Source: Syntrophotalea carbinolica DSM 2380 (GTDB lineage Bacteria > Desulfobacterota > Desulfuromonadia > Desulfuromonadales > Syntrophotaleaceae). Taken from it: a stretch of DNA of 64,000 nt. This document shows positions 41,746 to 53,410 of the stretch, piece after piece. Each line of letters begins with the position of its first letter. Positions within the stretch are counted from its first letter, which is position 1. The stretch is taken from NCBI RefSeq assembly GCF_000012885.1, contig NC_007498.2, positions 3,601,894 to 3,665,893 on the forward strand. Reading direction: 5' to 3'. The notes beneath the pieces were generated by a model, which saw nothing but the letters and a program-made list of their open reading frames with translations, did no database searches and was not told the DNA's origin. The position numbers and the translations under genes are program-made.

Positions 41746-43740
41746 TCATAATTGCATTTTTATTCGGTTCACAAGATGCTCGCAGGTAAACCCGAATTTT
41801 TTCATCAACTCGCCACCGGGAGCACTGGCGCCAAAACCGTCCATGCAAATCAGCATGCCGGAATGACCGAGGTAGCGCTCCCACCCCATACCGATACCGG
41901 CTTCAACGGCCACCCGTAACGCGTCGCCGGGAGGCAGCACCTCGTCGCGATAAGCTTGCGTCTGAGTTTCGAAAAGTTCCCAGCTGGGCAAGGAGACCAC
42001 CCTGACGCCGTACCCCTCGGACTGCAACAGGGACCGCGCCTCAAGAGCGATCTGAACCTCTGAACCACTGGCGATAATCAACACCCTCAGGGTGCTTTGC
42101 TCCCGGGCCAGAACGTAGCCGCCGCGCTGTAAATTTTCGGCACCGCCATGCATATGACGATCGAGCACCGGCAGTTTCTGACGTGTCAACACCAGTGCCG
42201 TCGGCCCGCGACGATTTTCCAGGGCTGCACGCCAGGCCTGTACCGTTTCGTTGGCGTCGCAGGGGCGAATCACCGTAAGGTTGGGAATGGCACGCAAAGC
42301 GGCCAGATGCTCGACCGGTTGATGGGTGGGTCCGTCTTCGCCCAAACCGATGGAATCGTGGGTGAAAACGTAGATCGGCGCCAGCCCCATCATGGCGGCA
42401 AGCCGCATGGGCGGGCGCATGTAATCGGAAAAAACCAGGAAGGTGCCGCCGAAAGGAATCAACCCCGGGGTATGGGCCAAACCGTTGAGAATAGCCCCCA
42501 TGGCATGTTCGCGTACACCGAAATGGATATTCCGGTCGGCTTTACCCGGCCTGAAAGATCCGGCCTTTTTGAGTGCCGTGTTGTTGGATGGCGCCAGGTC
42601 GGCGGAGCCACCCACCAGCAAAGGAATTTTTTCTGCCAGCGCATTGAGGGTCAGACCGCTGGCCTGACGGGTTGCCAGAGCACCGTCATCGACGCTGAAA
42701 CAGGGCAGGGCAGCTTGCCAATCGGACGGTATGCCGGCAGCTTGGCCCTGTTGCCAGGCTGCGAGGTTCGGATGATTGGCGGCAAGGGCTTGCCTCAGGT
42801 GCTCCTGCCAGGTCTGTTCCTGATATTTGCCCCGCAGTTTGGCCTCCGCCATATGCTGCGCGACTGATTGGGGAACCTGGAAGGCGAGGTCGGGATCCCG
42901 GCCGTAAAATTCCTTGGTCAATTGCAGCTCTTCCGCTCCCAGCGGCGCGCCGTGGGCCTCGGCGGTATCCTGCTTGTGCGGAGCGCCTATGCCGATATGG
43001 GTGCGGGCGATGATCAGAGAGGGGCGCGGATCCCTGCGGGCCGAAACCAGCGCTGCATCGATTTCCGTCAGGTTTTCACCTTCGACATGTTGCACATGCC
43101 AGCCGTAAGAAAGAAATCGGCTGGCCGTTTCATCACTGAAAGCCAGGTCGGTGCCGCCCTCGATGGTAATACGATTGTCGAGATAGACATAAATCATGTT
43201 GCCCAACTGCAGATGACCGGCCAGCGAAGCCGCTTCCGCCGCGACCCCCTCCATCATGTCGCCGTCGGAACATAAGGCGTAGATGCGGTAATCGAACAAT
43301 TCCGGATGCACCTTGTCCGCCAGCAGCCGTGCGCCCATGGCCATGCCGACGCCGACCGCCACCCCTTGACCGAGTGGCCCTGTGGTCGTTTCCACGCCGG
43401 GCGTATGGCCGAATTCCGGATGTCCGGGCGTACGACTATCGAGCTGCCGAAACTGTTTCAGGTCCTCCATCGACAGGTCGTAACCCGTCAGATGCAGCAT
43501 ACTGTAAAGCAGCATGGAGGCATGCCCGCAGGACAAAAGAAACCGGTCGCGGCCCGGCCAATCGGGATTGTCCGGGTTGTGTCGCAGGTGACGGGTATAG
43601 AGAAGGTAAGCGATGGGAGCGGCTTCCATGGGCGTTCCGGGATGCCCGGAGCGCGCCTTTTCGACCGCGTCGGCGGCAAGCAGACGGACGGTATCGATAG
43701 ATTCGCGAGCCAGCTTCTGATCCAGACGTTCATGTTCCAT
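41746..43740 (-). CDS. tkt: Transketolase
   Basis: This 664-residue ThDP enzyme of the non-oxidative pentose phosphate pathway supplies, among others, erythrose-4-phosphate for the DAHP synthase encoded in the window. Visible are ARSGHPGTPMEAAPIAYLLY (about 31-50), the ThDP/Mg motif CSDGDMMEGVAAEAASLAGHL...VYLDN (about 155-185), DSIGLGEDGPTHQPVEHLAALRAIPN (about 465) and the C-terminal SGSEVQIALEA region. An AGGAGG site precedes the start. It is followed closely by the sigma-factor gene but is probably a separate unit. Confidence 0.96.
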   Translation of the reverse strand: MEHERLDQKLARESIDTVRLLAADAVEKARSGHPGTPMEAAPIAYLLYTRHLRHNPDNPDWPGRDRFLLSCGHASMLLYSMLHLTGYDLSMEDLKQFRQLDSRTPGHPEFGHTPGVETTTGPLGQGVAVGVGMAMGARLLADKVHPELFDYRIYALCSDGDMMEGVAAEAASLAGHLQLGNMIYVYLDNRITIEGGTDLAFSDETASRFLSYGWHVQHVEGENLTEIDAALVSARRDPRPSLIIARTHIGIGAPHKQDTAEAHGAPLGAEELQLTKEFYGRDPDLAFQVPQSVAQHMAEAKLRGKYQEQTWQEHLRQALAANHPNLAAWQQGQAAGIPSDWQAALPCFSVDDGALATRQASGLTLNALAEKIPLLVGGSADLAPSNNTALKKAGSFRPGKADRNIHFGVREHAMGAILNGLAHTPGLIPFGGTFLVFSDYMRPPMRLAAMMGLAPIYVFTHDSIGLGEDGPTHQPVEHLAALRAIPNLTVIRPCDANETVQAWRAALENRRGPTALVLTRQKLPVLDRHMHGGAENLQRGGYVLAREQSTLRVLIIASGSEVQIALEARSLLQSEGYGVRVVSLPSWELFETQTQAYRDEVLPPGDALRVAVEAGIGMGWERYLGHSGMLICMDGFGASAPGGELMKKFGFTCEHLVNRIKMQL

Positions 43741-43801
43741 GATTGTCCTCCTCAGTTGACCGGTGCTCCGGCCTAACGGAAACCGGTAGGTCAGATATTT
43801 G

Positions 43802-45190
43802 TCAAAGACAGAACTCCCCGGGGGAGTTTTCGGGATAAGCGCAATGGGTCAGCAATGCTGCCAGGCGTTGTTCCGGAGCTCCTTGCCAGTCTTGCAGCAA
43901 CCGCTCCGCCAGGGTCACGCCACTGTGTGCCACCTCCTCTATACCATCCAGAAAACGCGCCTCGCTGCCGCACGGGCAATCTCTGGGACCCACGCGCCGC
44001 AATACTTCACGGGCAACCGCGAGCAATTCGCAGGCTACCTCCCGCAATGTGTGGTTTCCGCACGGGGTTCGAAGACCCAGACGCCAGGAATTGCGGTACA
44101 CCTCCATGCGTTGTGCATCGTCGCCGGGGTCGAGCAGCTTTGCTACCTGATAACGCGCCTCGTCGTCGTACATCAATCCCTTGGCCAAGGCCGCGACCGC
44201 CATGGCCAGGTGCGGCGGCAGGCTATCGGCGCTGCGCAGTTCGATCTGCGGGCGCAGACGCACTTCCGGAAACAGCGTGGATAGATGCAGATCCCAATCG
44301 GCAAGGGTAGGGCGGAAATCCTCAAAACCTTCGCTCAGATAACGCCGAAAGCTAAATCGGCGGCGGGTAAGATCGATCAGATGGCCCTGACGCAGAATAA
44401 AATACATGGGTACATCGAGGGCGTAATCGACATAACTGGATAAACCTGCGCCTGGCCGGAACAGTTCCAGAATGATCCCCGATCGATCGGGATCGGTGCG
44501 CGCCCAGATCTCCCCTCGGGTGGAAAGAAACCCCGACGGTTTTCCGTTCATCAAGGGTGAGTTGGCAAACAGGGCGTAGAAAAGGGGAGCCAGCAACTGA
44601 CCGGTGCGTATTTTATCCATGCAATCGGCTTCGTCGCAAAAATCGAGATTGACCTGCAAACCGGCGCTGAGTTTCATCATATGCTGGCCGAGGTCACCGG
44701 TACGCAACATATATTCACGCATAATCGCATATCGCGGCTTGGGCAACCAGTCGATGTCCTGCAAAGGTGTAATGGGATGCACCCCCAGGCCCAGAAACGC
44801 CAGCCCCAAAGGCCGCGCCGCGCTGTCAATTCGTCGAACATGACGCGACAGATCCCGTTGACAACAACAAAGATCGGTACAGAGTTTACCGGATAATTCA
44901 AGCTGCCCGCCCGGTTCCAGGGTCACGGACGACGATTCCCCCATCAGGGCAATCAGGCGGCCGGCTTCACGCTGGCCTTGCCATCCGCCAGCGCTTTCGA
45001 GGTGGCTCAGCAGGGCCTCAATCCGCGAAAATTCCGCGGCTTGACCGGTCTGCCGATCCACCACAAGCTTTTCCACTTCGACGCCAACTCCCCACTGATC
45101 GCGCGGCCTTATATTGCGCAGCTGATATTTTACCAGGTCGTCATGACAGCTAACGGGTTCATCAAGACGGGTTTTCACAATAGTCGACAT
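43802..45190 (-). CDS. gshA: Glutamate-cysteine ligase, GCS2 (plant-like) family
   Basis: This 462-residue enzyme ligates glutamate and cysteine in an ATP-dependent way, the first step of glutathione (or of a related thiol). Motifs include WGVGVEVEKLVVD (GIEVEK-type ATP/Mg site, about 34), LEPGGQLELSGK (about 92) and LSAGLQVNLDF (about 175, metal/glutamate binding). A GRSHNPGE-like region is replaced by NSPLMNGKPSGFLSTRGEIW. No gshB is in the window, so the final product is uncertain. It diverges from the K+ channel gene, leaving about 210 bases of promoter space. Confidence 0.85.
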   Translation of the reverse strand: MSTIVKTRLDEPVSCHDDLVKYQLRNIRPRDQWGVGVEVEKLVVDRQTGQAAEFSRIEALLSHLESAGGWQGQREAGRLIALMGESSSVTLEPGGQLELSGKLCTDLCCCQRDLSRHVRRIDSAARPLGLAFLGLGVHPITPLQDIDWLPKPRYAIMREYMLRTGDLGQHMMKLSAGLQVNLDFCDEADCMDKIRTGQLLAPLFYALFANSPLMNGKPSGFLSTRGEIWARTDPDRSGIILELFRPGAGLSSYVDYALDVPMYFILRQGHLIDLTRRRFSFRRYLSEGFEDFRPTLADWDLHLSTLFPEVRLRPQIELRSADSLPPHLAMAVAALAKGLMYDDEARYQVAKLLDPGDDAQRMEVYRNSWRLGLRTPCGNHTLREVACELLAVAREVLRRVGPRDCPCGSEARFLDGIEEVAHSGVTLAERLLQDWQGAPEQRLAALLTHCAYPENSPGEFCL

Positions 45191-45400
45191 GCTTCTCCTG
45201 TTGCCGTGCGGGCCAAACCACTCGCTGGCCGTTCGGACAGCCGAGAGATCCTCTGCAGGTTGAATAATTTCATTTTATAATAACCGTAAATAACACCTTA
45301 GCACGATTTTGCGTTCATCTCACACCCGAGGCATAGCGGGTATCTTGCCTTTTTATCCATTGAAAGCTATTATCCCAGTACCTCTGATCCCGGAGAGAAC

Positions 45401-46414
45401 ATGAATCCTGTCCGTCACTTGCGTTTTTCTCTGTTGATTCTGGTCCTGGCTATCGGGCTGGGCACCGCCGGATATATCCTCATAGAAGGCTGGGATTTTC
45501 TTGACTCCCTTTATATGACGGTTATCACTTTGGCAACCGTCGGTTATAAAGAGGTACATGACCTTTCCACAGAAGGCAAGATTTTTACCATAAGCCTCAT
45601 TGTCTTCGGTGTCGCCACCATCGCCTATGCTGCCGGGAGCCTCCTGCAACTGATGGTTGAGGGACAAATCCTGCATATGCTCGGGAGAAGAAAATTGGAA
45701 AAACGCATCAACCAGATGGAAGGCCACTACATCATTTGCGGGTACGGCCGCATCGGGACGCTTATCAGTCAGGAATTCATCTCCAGACCCGTGCCCTTTG
45801 TCATCGTGGAACGTGATCAGGCTATCTGTGATAGCCTGGCCAAAGAAGGCATTCTTTTCGTCCAAGGCGATGCCACCGATGATGACACCCTGATACAGGC
45901 AGGTATCCTGCGTGCCAAAGGATTAATCACGGCCGTTACCTCAGAATCTGCCAACGTTTACATCACCCTGACAGCCCGCGGCCTCAACCCGGACCTGTTT
46001 ATTCTGGCCCGTAGCGTCGAAGAAGGATCGGAAATCAAACTCAAACGCGCCGGTGCCACCAAGGTAATCTCGCCCTATCGCATCGGTGCCAACCGTATGG
46101 CCTGGGCGGTCCTGAGGCCATCGGTGGTCGATTTCATCGATATCGCCGTCGGCAGTGAAAGTCTGGAGCTGCAGCTCGAGGAAATCCGCGTGGCACCGAC
46201 CTCTACACTGGTGGATAAATCCCTGGTGTCATCGGATATCCGCCGCGCCTGGGGCATCATGATTATCGCCATCAAAAAGAGCAGCGGCGCCATGCTGTTC
46301 AATCCTGAATCCAATACCACTATCGACGCTGAGGATATTCTCATTACCCTTGGCGAGCCGCCTGCCATCCGCAAGCTCGAACAGGTGGCCTGCGGAGGTA
46401 CTGTCAATGCGTGA
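45401..46414 (+). CDS. Potassium channel family protein with TrkA-N domain
   Basis: This 337-residue inner-membrane protein has two transmembrane helices around a pore loop; the selectivity filter is TVGYKEV (46-52), matching the TxGY K+ filter. A TrkA-N/RCK NAD-binding domain follows (CGYGRIGT, about 113-120) and a C-terminal TrkA-C-like domain (about 255-330). It resembles MthK/Kch-like channels. Its stop overlaps the next gene's start by eight bases. Confidence 0.9.
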   Translation: MNPVRHLRFSLLILVLAIGLGTAGYILIEGWDFLDSLYMTVITLATVGYKEVHDLSTEGKIFTISLIVFGVATIAYAAGSLLQLMVEGQILHMLGRRKLEKRINQMEGHYIICGYGRIGTLISQEFISRPVPFVIVERDQAICDSLAKEGILFVQGDATDDDTLIQAGILRAKGLITAVTSESANVYITLTARGLNPDLFILARSVEEGSEIKLKRAGATKVISPYRIGANRMAWAVLRPSVVDFIDIAVGSESLELQLEEIRVAPTSTLVDKSLVSSDIRRAWGIMIIAIKKSSGAMLFNPESNTTIDAEDILITLGEPPAIRKLEQVACGGTVNA

Positions 46415-47180
46415 TCCAATGCATGTTCATATCCCGTTCAGCCAATGGGATCAGCACTTTCCCCTGCTGCTGAAACACCGTCTGCAACCTGAACTCGCTT
46501 TTAAATGGCCCGATCTCGATCCGTCGTTACTGCCGGCCGTCAAACGAGCCGGCCAACAGCTCGCCGAAGAGGGGCTTGGCGTGACGGTACATGCCCCCTT
46601 TATGGATCTCAACCCCGGAGCGATAGAACCCCTGGTTCGGGAAGCGACGCGTCAGCGCTGGATGCAGACCCTGGAGGTTGCCGAACTCCTTCAGGCTCGA
46701 CTGGTGGTCCTTCATCCCGGCTTTGATCGCTGGCGTTACGGTGGCCAGAGTCAACCCTGGATCGATGCCTGCCTGGACTTTTTACCGCCCCTTCTGGAAC
46801 AGGCTGCAAGCCAGGAGTGCCTGCTGGTGCTGGAAAATATTTTCGAGGAAACTCCCGATACGCTGGCGGCGGTATTGAAGACCCTCGATTCGCCATGGCT
46901 GGGTCATTGCTTCGATGCCGGACACTGGAACCTGTTTGCCAAGTGTTCCATGGAGCAGTGGTTTGAGGCTCTTGCACCCTGGATACGTCATCTGCATATT
47001 CACGACAACAGCGGCGATCGCGATGCCCATCTGGCGATAGGGGAGGGGAACATCGATTTTCCTCTGCTTTTCGATTATATGAAAAATCTGCAAAGCTCAC
47101 CCAGCATGACCCTTGAGATCCATGACTGTGAAGCTCTTTTGCGCTGTGTCGGCAGTGTCAAATCGTTACTCCCGCGTTAA
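46407..47180 (+). CDS. Xylose-isomerase-like TIM-barrel protein
   Basis: This 257-residue protein belongs to the sugar isomerase/epimerase (AP endonuclease 2) TIM-barrel superfamily. Metal-site residues occur in order: VVLHPGFDRW, LLVLENIFEE, GHCFDAGHWN and LHIHDNSGDRDAHLAIGEG, a His/Glu/Asp/His set. The substrate is unknown. The start at 46407 overlaps the channel gene; the ATG at 46419 is possible. It converges with and overlaps the dinB end by 15 bases. Confidence 0.8.
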   Translation: MRDPMHVHIPFSQWDQHFPLLLKHRLQPELAFKWPDLDPSLLPAVKRAGQQLAEEGLGVTVHAPFMDLNPGAIEPLVREATRQRWMQTLEVAELLQARLVVLHPGFDRWRYGGQSQPWIDACLDFLPPLLEQAASQECLLVLENIFEETPDTLAAVLKTLDSPWLGHCFDAGHWNLFAKCSMEQWFEALAPWIRHLHIHDNSGDRDAHLAIGEGNIDFPLLFDYMKNLQSSPSMTLEIHDCEALLRCVGSVKSLLPR

Positions 47181-48365
47181 ACTCCTTCGGCGATGTCCTA
47201 CCAGGGTTGCACGACAGAGCCCTTTTTCGCCGTACCTTTCTCGCACGTGATCCATGGCCTGTTCCAAACCTTTCAGCTGGTTCCGGCGATCTTCATCGAA
47301 CAATAAACCCTGTCCGCTGTCTGCATCCATCAAATTGGCCAGGCTGACGCCAAGCAGGCGCACCGGTTTTTTCCCGGCCTCTGTCTTCTCCAGCAGTTGC
47401 TTCGCCAGGTGCAGCATGTCCCTGGCATGGCAGATCCCATCCGCAACACTTCTGGAACGTGTTACTGTCGAAAAATCTGCATATTTCACCTTGAGTGTAA
47501 GGGTTGTACCGATCAGACCATGCTTTCTTAAACGTGCCGCCACCCGCTCCACCAGATCAAGAAGCGCCACATGCATTGTTTCACGTTCAAAAATATCCTG
47601 GTCAAATGTATCCTCATGACCAATAGATTTGAGGCTGCGTTGCGGTTCTACCGGTCGTTCATCCTCTCCATGCGCCAATTGTATAAGCCGCTCACCGGCC
47701 TGCCCGAAGCACCGTTCCATATCAGCACGATCCATATGGCGTAAATCGGCCACCGTCCGCAACCCCATTTTCTGCAAAGACTTCAACAGCACCGGGCCCA
47801 CCCCCCATAGCCGCTTCAGGGGCAATGACAGTAGAAAATCATCCACCCGTTCCGGTACCTGAAAAACACCATCCGGTTTAGCCTGCTCCGAAGCCAATTT
47901 GGCCAGGAATTTATTCGGTGCAATACCCGCACTGATGGGCAGTCCCAGTTCATCCCTGACATCCCGACGGATTTTTTCGGCAATATCCCAGCCTTCGCCA
48001 AAAAGACGTCGACTGGCGGTAACATCGAGAAACGCCTCATCCACCGATAAGGGTTCAACCAGGTCTGTGTACCGACCGAATATATCGAACACCTGCCGTG
48101 AGATTTCCTGATACCTGGCCATCCGTACCGGTTGCACGATGGCCTGTGGACACAATCGAAGTGCACGGCTCATGGGCATGGCAGAATGAATGCCGAAAGT
48201 TCTGGCTTCATAGGAACAGGCGCACACCACCCCACGCGAACGATGCCCGCCGACCACAACCGGTTGTCCTTTCAGCTCCGGACTATCCAGCTGCTCGACG
48301 CTTGCGTAAAAAGCGTCCATATCCAGATGCAGGATGATGCGTTTTTCGGGCTGCGTCCCCGACAT
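47166..48365 (-). CDS. dinB: DNA polymerase IV (Y-family)
   Basis: This 399-residue translesion polymerase shows the catalytic motif ILHLDMDAFYASVEQ (D15, D17), CSYEARTFGIHSAMPM and SVDEAFLDVT (about 110), then HhH (LWGVGPVLLKSLQKMGL) and little-finger regions. The start at 48365 gives the conserved N terminus; the earlier in-frame Met at 48395 adds only ten unrelated residues. It lies downstream of a hairpin that closes the atp operon. The LexA box expected for SOS control is not obvious upstream. Confidence 0.93.
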   Translation of the reverse strand: MSGTQPEKRIILHLDMDAFYASVEQLDSPELKGQPVVVGGHRSRGVVCACSYEARTFGIHSAMPMSRALRLCPQAIVQPVRMARYQEISRQVFDIFGRYTDLVEPLSVDEAFLDVTASRRLFGEGWDIAEKIRRDVRDELGLPISAGIAPNKFLAKLASEQAKPDGVFQVPERVDDFLLSLPLKRLWGVGPVLLKSLQKMGLRTVADLRHMDRADMERCFGQAGERLIQLAHGEDERPVEPQRSLKSIGHEDTFDQDIFERETMHVALLDLVERVAARLRKHGLIGTTLTLKVKYADFSTVTRSRSVADGICHARDMLHLAKQLLEKTEAGKKPVRLLGVSLANLMDADSGQGLLFDEDRRNQLKGLEQAMDHVRERYGEKGLCRATLVGHRRRSLTRE

Positions 48366-48396
48366 GATATCCCCTTGGCGACAAACCGGATACAAT

Positions 48397-48423
48397 AAAG
48401 GCGGCTTTTTACAAGCCGCCTTT
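48397..48423. terminator. Hairpin terminator between atpC and dinB
   Basis: An eleven-base stem, AAAGGCGGCTT / AAGCCGCCTTT (48397-48407 with 48413-48423), has a five-base loop. It is placed to stop the atp transcript before dinB; the T tail is short, so efficiency may be partial. Confidence 0.5.
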
Positions 48424-48533
48424 CAAACCATTAACCAGTCTTCGATCGATAAAATCCAAAGTCGGCAATAAGCACTTACTTAGATTTCCTTAAAATTTCT
48501 CTTATTACAAAGAGATGCCTGCTGCGGATTCCG

Positions 48534-48950
48534 TCAGCCGCGCCCACCACGCCCGGCCACCTGAATCCGCACCATGGCGCGCTGCAGGGCCGCCTGCATG
48601 TTGTGGTATTCCTTGTCCGCCGGGGTCAGCTCCCGCAATCGCGCCTCGGCCCGTCCCAGGGCCGCTTTGGCCCGTGCCAGGTCGATATGGTCCTGGGTTT
48701 CGGCGGTTTCCACCAGCACCAGCACCCGGTCCTCGGCCACTTCCACATACCCCCAGTTCACCGCCAGGTAATAGACATCGCTGCCCTTGCGGTAGCTGAA
48801 TTCCCCCACCTGCAGGGTGGTCAGCAAAGGCGTATGTCCCGGCAGCACGCCGAACTGCCCCAGGCTGCCCGGGGCGGCGATCTCGTCGACCTCCTCGCTG
48901 AGCACCTGGGCGGCGGGCGTCACCATCTCCAGTTTCAGTTTCTGCGCCAT
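48534..48950 (-). CDS. atpC: F-type ATP synthase epsilon subunit
   Basis: This 138-residue epsilon subunit of F1 belongs to the central stalk and inhibits ATPase activity. The N-terminal beta-sandwich shows LEMVTPAAQVLSEEVDEIAAPGSLGQFGVLPGHTPLLTTLQ and the C-terminal helices begin about residue 90. It is the last gene of the operon and is separated from atpD by a repeat element. Confidence 0.95.
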   Translation of the reverse strand: MAQKLKLEMVTPAAQVLSEEVDEIAAPGSLGQFGVLPGHTPLLTTLQVGEFSYRKGSDVYYLAVNWGYVEVAEDRVLVLVETAETQDHIDLARAKAALGRAEARLRELTPADKEYHNMQAALQRAMVRIQVAGRGGRG

Positions 48951-48976
48951 GGATGGTTATCCTTTTCAAATTCGAT

Positions 48977-49144
48977 TTACCGCAGAGAACGCGGAGCACG
49001 CTGAGAGAGGCAAAAAGCTAGGGCAAAAATCTTAAAGAAGAACTCTGCGCTCTTTGCATGCTCTGCTGTTTATTCCTGGTTTCCAGAGAAATCAAAAGTT
49101 TTTTATAGAATTTCTCTGCGGCCTCTGCGATCTCCGCGGTTAAA
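48977..49144. repeat. Inverted-terminus repeat unit, copy 1 (atpC-atpD gap)
   Basis: The left end, TTACCGCAGAGAACGCGGAG (48977-48996), is nearly the reverse complement of the right end (TCTCTGCG...CTCCGCGGTTAA, about 49112-49142). These ends are shared with the two units in the atpD-atpG gap. It fills almost the entire spacer. A small mobile-like or MITE-type repeat is the likely class. Confidence 0.7.
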
Positions 49145-49153
49145 TCAGGCCTC

Positions 49154-50719
<1,566 letters not shown>

Positions 50720-50740
50720 ATACTGTGGTTCTAAGTTCTT

Positions 50741-50842
50741 TTCACCGCCCGTTCGCTGCGCTCTCTCGAGCACGCAAAGAACGCTGAGGGAGAAATCTTT
50801 TGTTTATGCATGTCTCTGCGCACTCCGCGAACTCTGCAGTAA
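50741..50842. repeat. Inverted-terminus repeat unit, copy 3 (atpD-atpG gap)
   Basis: The left 48 bases (50741-50788) match copy 2 except at one base (AAAGAACGCTGAG against AAAGGACGCTGAG). The right end, CTCCGCGAACTCTGCAGTAAA (about 50822-50842), matches the ends of the other copies. It stops just before the atpG ribosome-binding site side. Confidence 0.75.
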
Positions 50843-50860
50843 AAAAGGAGACTCACCGGT

Positions 50861-51727
50861 TTATTGGACCGACGCTGCCCCCGAGATAATCTCCACCAGC
50901 TCGGTCGTAATGACCGCCTGCCGCACGCGGTTGTACTGCAGGGTCAGGTTGTCGATCATCTCGCCGGCGTTTTTGCTGGAGCTGTCCATGGCGCTCATGC
51001 GCGCGCCGTGCTCGGAGGCGGCCGATTCCAGCAGCGCCCGATAGATCTGCACCTCGACATGCTTGGGCAGGATCGACGCCAGCACTTCGCCGCGCGCCGG
51101 CTCGTACAGCGGCTGCACTGGCGGGGTCTGGTCGTCGGCCTCAGCCGGCGTGATGGGCAGCAGGCGATCGATGCTGACCTCCTGGCGGATGGCGCTGTAA
51201 AAGGCGTTGTAGACCAGATACACGGCGTCGAAGCGGCCCTGTTCGTAGCCTTCCACCACTTCCTGACCGATCAGGGCGGCGGTGGCGTAGGTGGCATCGG
51301 CGGTGATATCTTCATAAACCTTGTCGGCGATCAGTCCCCGCATTTTGAGTTGCTCGCGGCCTTTGCGGCCGATCACCAGCAGCTCGTAGCTGTCAAAGCC
51401 GTCGCGGTTGTCCGTCACCAGCTGGGCGGTGCTTTTGGCGACGTTAAGGTTGAAGCCGCCGCACAGCCCGCGGTCGGAGCTGACCACCAGCACCAGCGCC
51501 CGGCCGCGCCGCTCGTGCTTTTGCAACAGCGGATGGACCGCCGGGTCTTCGCGCAGCGCCAGGGAGGCCAGCACCTGCTGCATCTTGGCGGCATAAGGCC
51601 GCGCCGCCATGATGGCGGCCTGCGCTTTGCGAAAACGCGCCGCGGCGACCATCTTCATGGCTTTGGTGATCTGCTGGGTGCTTTTTACCGAGCTGATGCG
51701 CTTTTTGATGTCCTTCAGGTTTGCCAT
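50861..51727 (-). CDS. atpG: F-type ATP synthase gamma subunit
   Basis: This 288-residue rotor shaft of F1 shows the N-terminal helix MANLKDIKKRISSVKSTQQITKAMKMVAAAR and the C-terminal helix region SAMDSSSKNAGEMIDNLTLQYNRVRQAVITTELVEIISGA, both conserved. The central domain holds DRGLCGGFN. It follows atpA by 94 bases. Confidence 0.97.
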   Translation of the reverse strand: MANLKDIKKRISSVKSTQQITKAMKMVAAARFRKAQAAIMAARPYAAKMQQVLASLALREDPAVHPLLQKHERRGRALVLVVSSDRGLCGGFNLNVAKSTAQLVTDNRDGFDSYELLVIGRKGREQLKMRGLIADKVYEDITADATYATAALIGQEVVEGYEQGRFDAVYLVYNAFYSAIRQEVSIDRLLPITPAEADDQTPPVQPLYEPARGEVLASILPKHVEVQIYRALLESAASEHGARMSAMDSSSKNAGEMIDNLTLQYNRVRQAVITTELVEIISGAASVQ

Positions 51728-51821
51728 GGTTTTCTTTCTGCGAAAGCAAAGCTGTTAAGTTCCCTGATGAGCCCTATGGAACCCATGGTGTTACCAATCA
51801 CGAATCACCAGTCACTGCTTT

Positions 51822-53330
51822 TCAGGGTGTAAACTGCTCGCCGAAGGCCGCCAGCACCGCCTTGATGCGTGCTTCGAGATCGGTGTCGATGGCTTTTTTC
51901 TCCGCCAAATCCTTGAGCAAGTCGCCGTGGCGATGCTCCAGGAAGCTGTACAGTTCCTCTTCGTAGCGCCGCAGTACGGTCAGCGGATAGTCGTCGACGT
52001 AGCCGTTGTTGGCGGCGTAGATGACCAGGATCTGTTTTTCCACCGGCAGCGGCTGGTACTGGGGCTGCTTGAGGATTTCCACCAGCCGCGCACCGCGCGC
52101 CAGCTGTTTCTGGGTGGCGGCGTCCAGATCCGAGCCGAACTGGGCAAAGGCGGCCATCTCGCGGTACTGGGCCAACGACAGGCGCAGGGTGCCGGCCACC
52201 TGCTTCATGGCCTTGACCTGGGCGCTGCCGCCGACGCGGGACACCGACAGGCCGACGTTGATGGCGGGCCGTACCCCGGAGTAGAACAGGTCGGCCTCGA
52301 GGAAAATCTGGCCGTCGGTGATGGAGATGACGTTGGTCGGGATATAGGAGGACAGGTCGCCGGCCTGGGTCTCGATGATGGGCAGCGCGGTGAGGCTGCC
52401 GCCGCCCAGCTCGTCGTTGAGTTTGGCGGCCCGCTCCAGCAGGCGGCTGTGCAGGTAAAAGACGTCGCCGGGAAAGGCTTCGCGGCCGGGCGGACGCCGC
52501 AGCAACAGGGACAGCTGCCGGTAGGCGACGGCGTGTTTGGACAGATCGTCGTACACGATCAGGGCGTGGCGGCCGTTGTCGCGGAAGTATTCGCCCATGG
52601 TGACCCCGGCATAAGGGGCGATGAACTGCAGCGGCGCCGGTTCGCTGGCGCCGGCGCTGACCACAATGGTGTAGTCCATGGCGCCGTGCTGTTTGAGTTT
52701 GTCCACCACCTGCGCCACCGTCGACTGTTTCTGGCCGATGGCGACGTAGATGCAGACCATGTCCTGGCCCTTCTGGTTGATGATGGCGTCGATGGCCAGG
52801 GCGGTCTTGCCGGTCTGGCGGTCGCCGATGATCAGTTCGCGCTGGCCGCGGCCGATGGGCACCAGGGCGTCGATGGCTTTGAGGCCGGTCTGTACCGGCT
52901 GGTGCACCGATTTGCGGGTGACGATGCCGGGGGCCTTGATCTCCACCTGCCGCGCTTCGGCGCCTTCCAGCGCGCCGCCGCCGTCGATGGGCTGGCCGAT
53001 GCCGTTAACCACCCGTCCGATCAGCGCTTCGCCGACGGGCACTTCGACGATGCGGCCGGTACGCCTTACGCTGTCGCCTTCTTTGATGTGGTGGGTATCG
53101 CCGAGGATGGCGGCCCCGACGTTGTCTTCTTCGAGGTTGAGCACCATGCCGATGACGTCGCCGGGAAACTCCAGCAGCTCGCCGGCCATGGCCCGGTTCA
53201 AACCGTGGATGCGGGCAATGCCGTCGCCGACGGAGATGATGGTGCCCATTTCGCTGATTTCGATCTCACGGTCGAAGTTTTCGATCTGCTGCTCGATGAT
53301 GGCGCAGATTTCTTCTGCTTTGATGTCCAT
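51822..53330 (-). CDS. atpA: F-type ATP synthase alpha subunit
   Basis: This 502-residue non-catalytic F1 subunit shows the P-loop [13 protein letters not shown] (about 170). It also has [11 protein letters not shown] and the [17 protein letters not shown] signature (about 365), and an N-terminal region [21 protein letters not shown]. Length is normal. It lies between atpH and atpG. Confidence 0.97.
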   Translation of the reverse strand: MDIKAEEICAIIEQQIENFDREIEISEMGTIISVGDGIARIHGLNRAMAGELLEFPGDVIGMVLNLEEDNVGAAILGDTHHIKEGDSVRRTGRIVEVPVGEALIGRVVNGIGQPIDGGGALEGAEARQVEIKAPGIVTRKSVHQPVQTGLKAIDALVPIGRGQRELIIGDRQTGKTALAIDAIINQKGQDMVCIYVAIGQKQSTVAQVVDKLKQHGAMDYTIVVSAGASEPAPLQFIAPYAGVTMGEYFRDNGRHALIVYDDLSKHAVAYRQLSLLLRRPPGREAFPGDVFYLHSRLLERAAKLNDELGGGSLTALPIIETQAGDLSSYIPTNVISITDGQIFLEADLFYSGVRPAINVGLSVSRVGGSAQVKAMKQVAGTLRLSLAQYREMAAFAQFGSDLDAATQKQLARGARLVEILKQPQYQPLPVEKQILVIYAANNGYVDDYPLTVLRRYEEELYSFLEHRHGDLLKDLAEKKAIDTDLEARIKAVLAAFGEQFTP

Positions 53331-53410
53331 AACGTCTTTTCACCCTATGTCTTTTTGCGAAAACATCTTTATTGAATGGCAATCCGTAATCTGTCACCGA
53401 CTGGTCGTGT

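Noticed and set aside
47574..47590. A second parS-like sequence inside dinB (TGTTTCACGTTCAAAA)
   Set aside because: It breaks the palindrome at several positions and lies inside a coding gene, so it is probably chance.
48505..48999. Alternative Gly/Arg-rich frame across atpC
   Set aside because: It is the shadow of atpC in another frame; composition and length arise from GC-rich codons.
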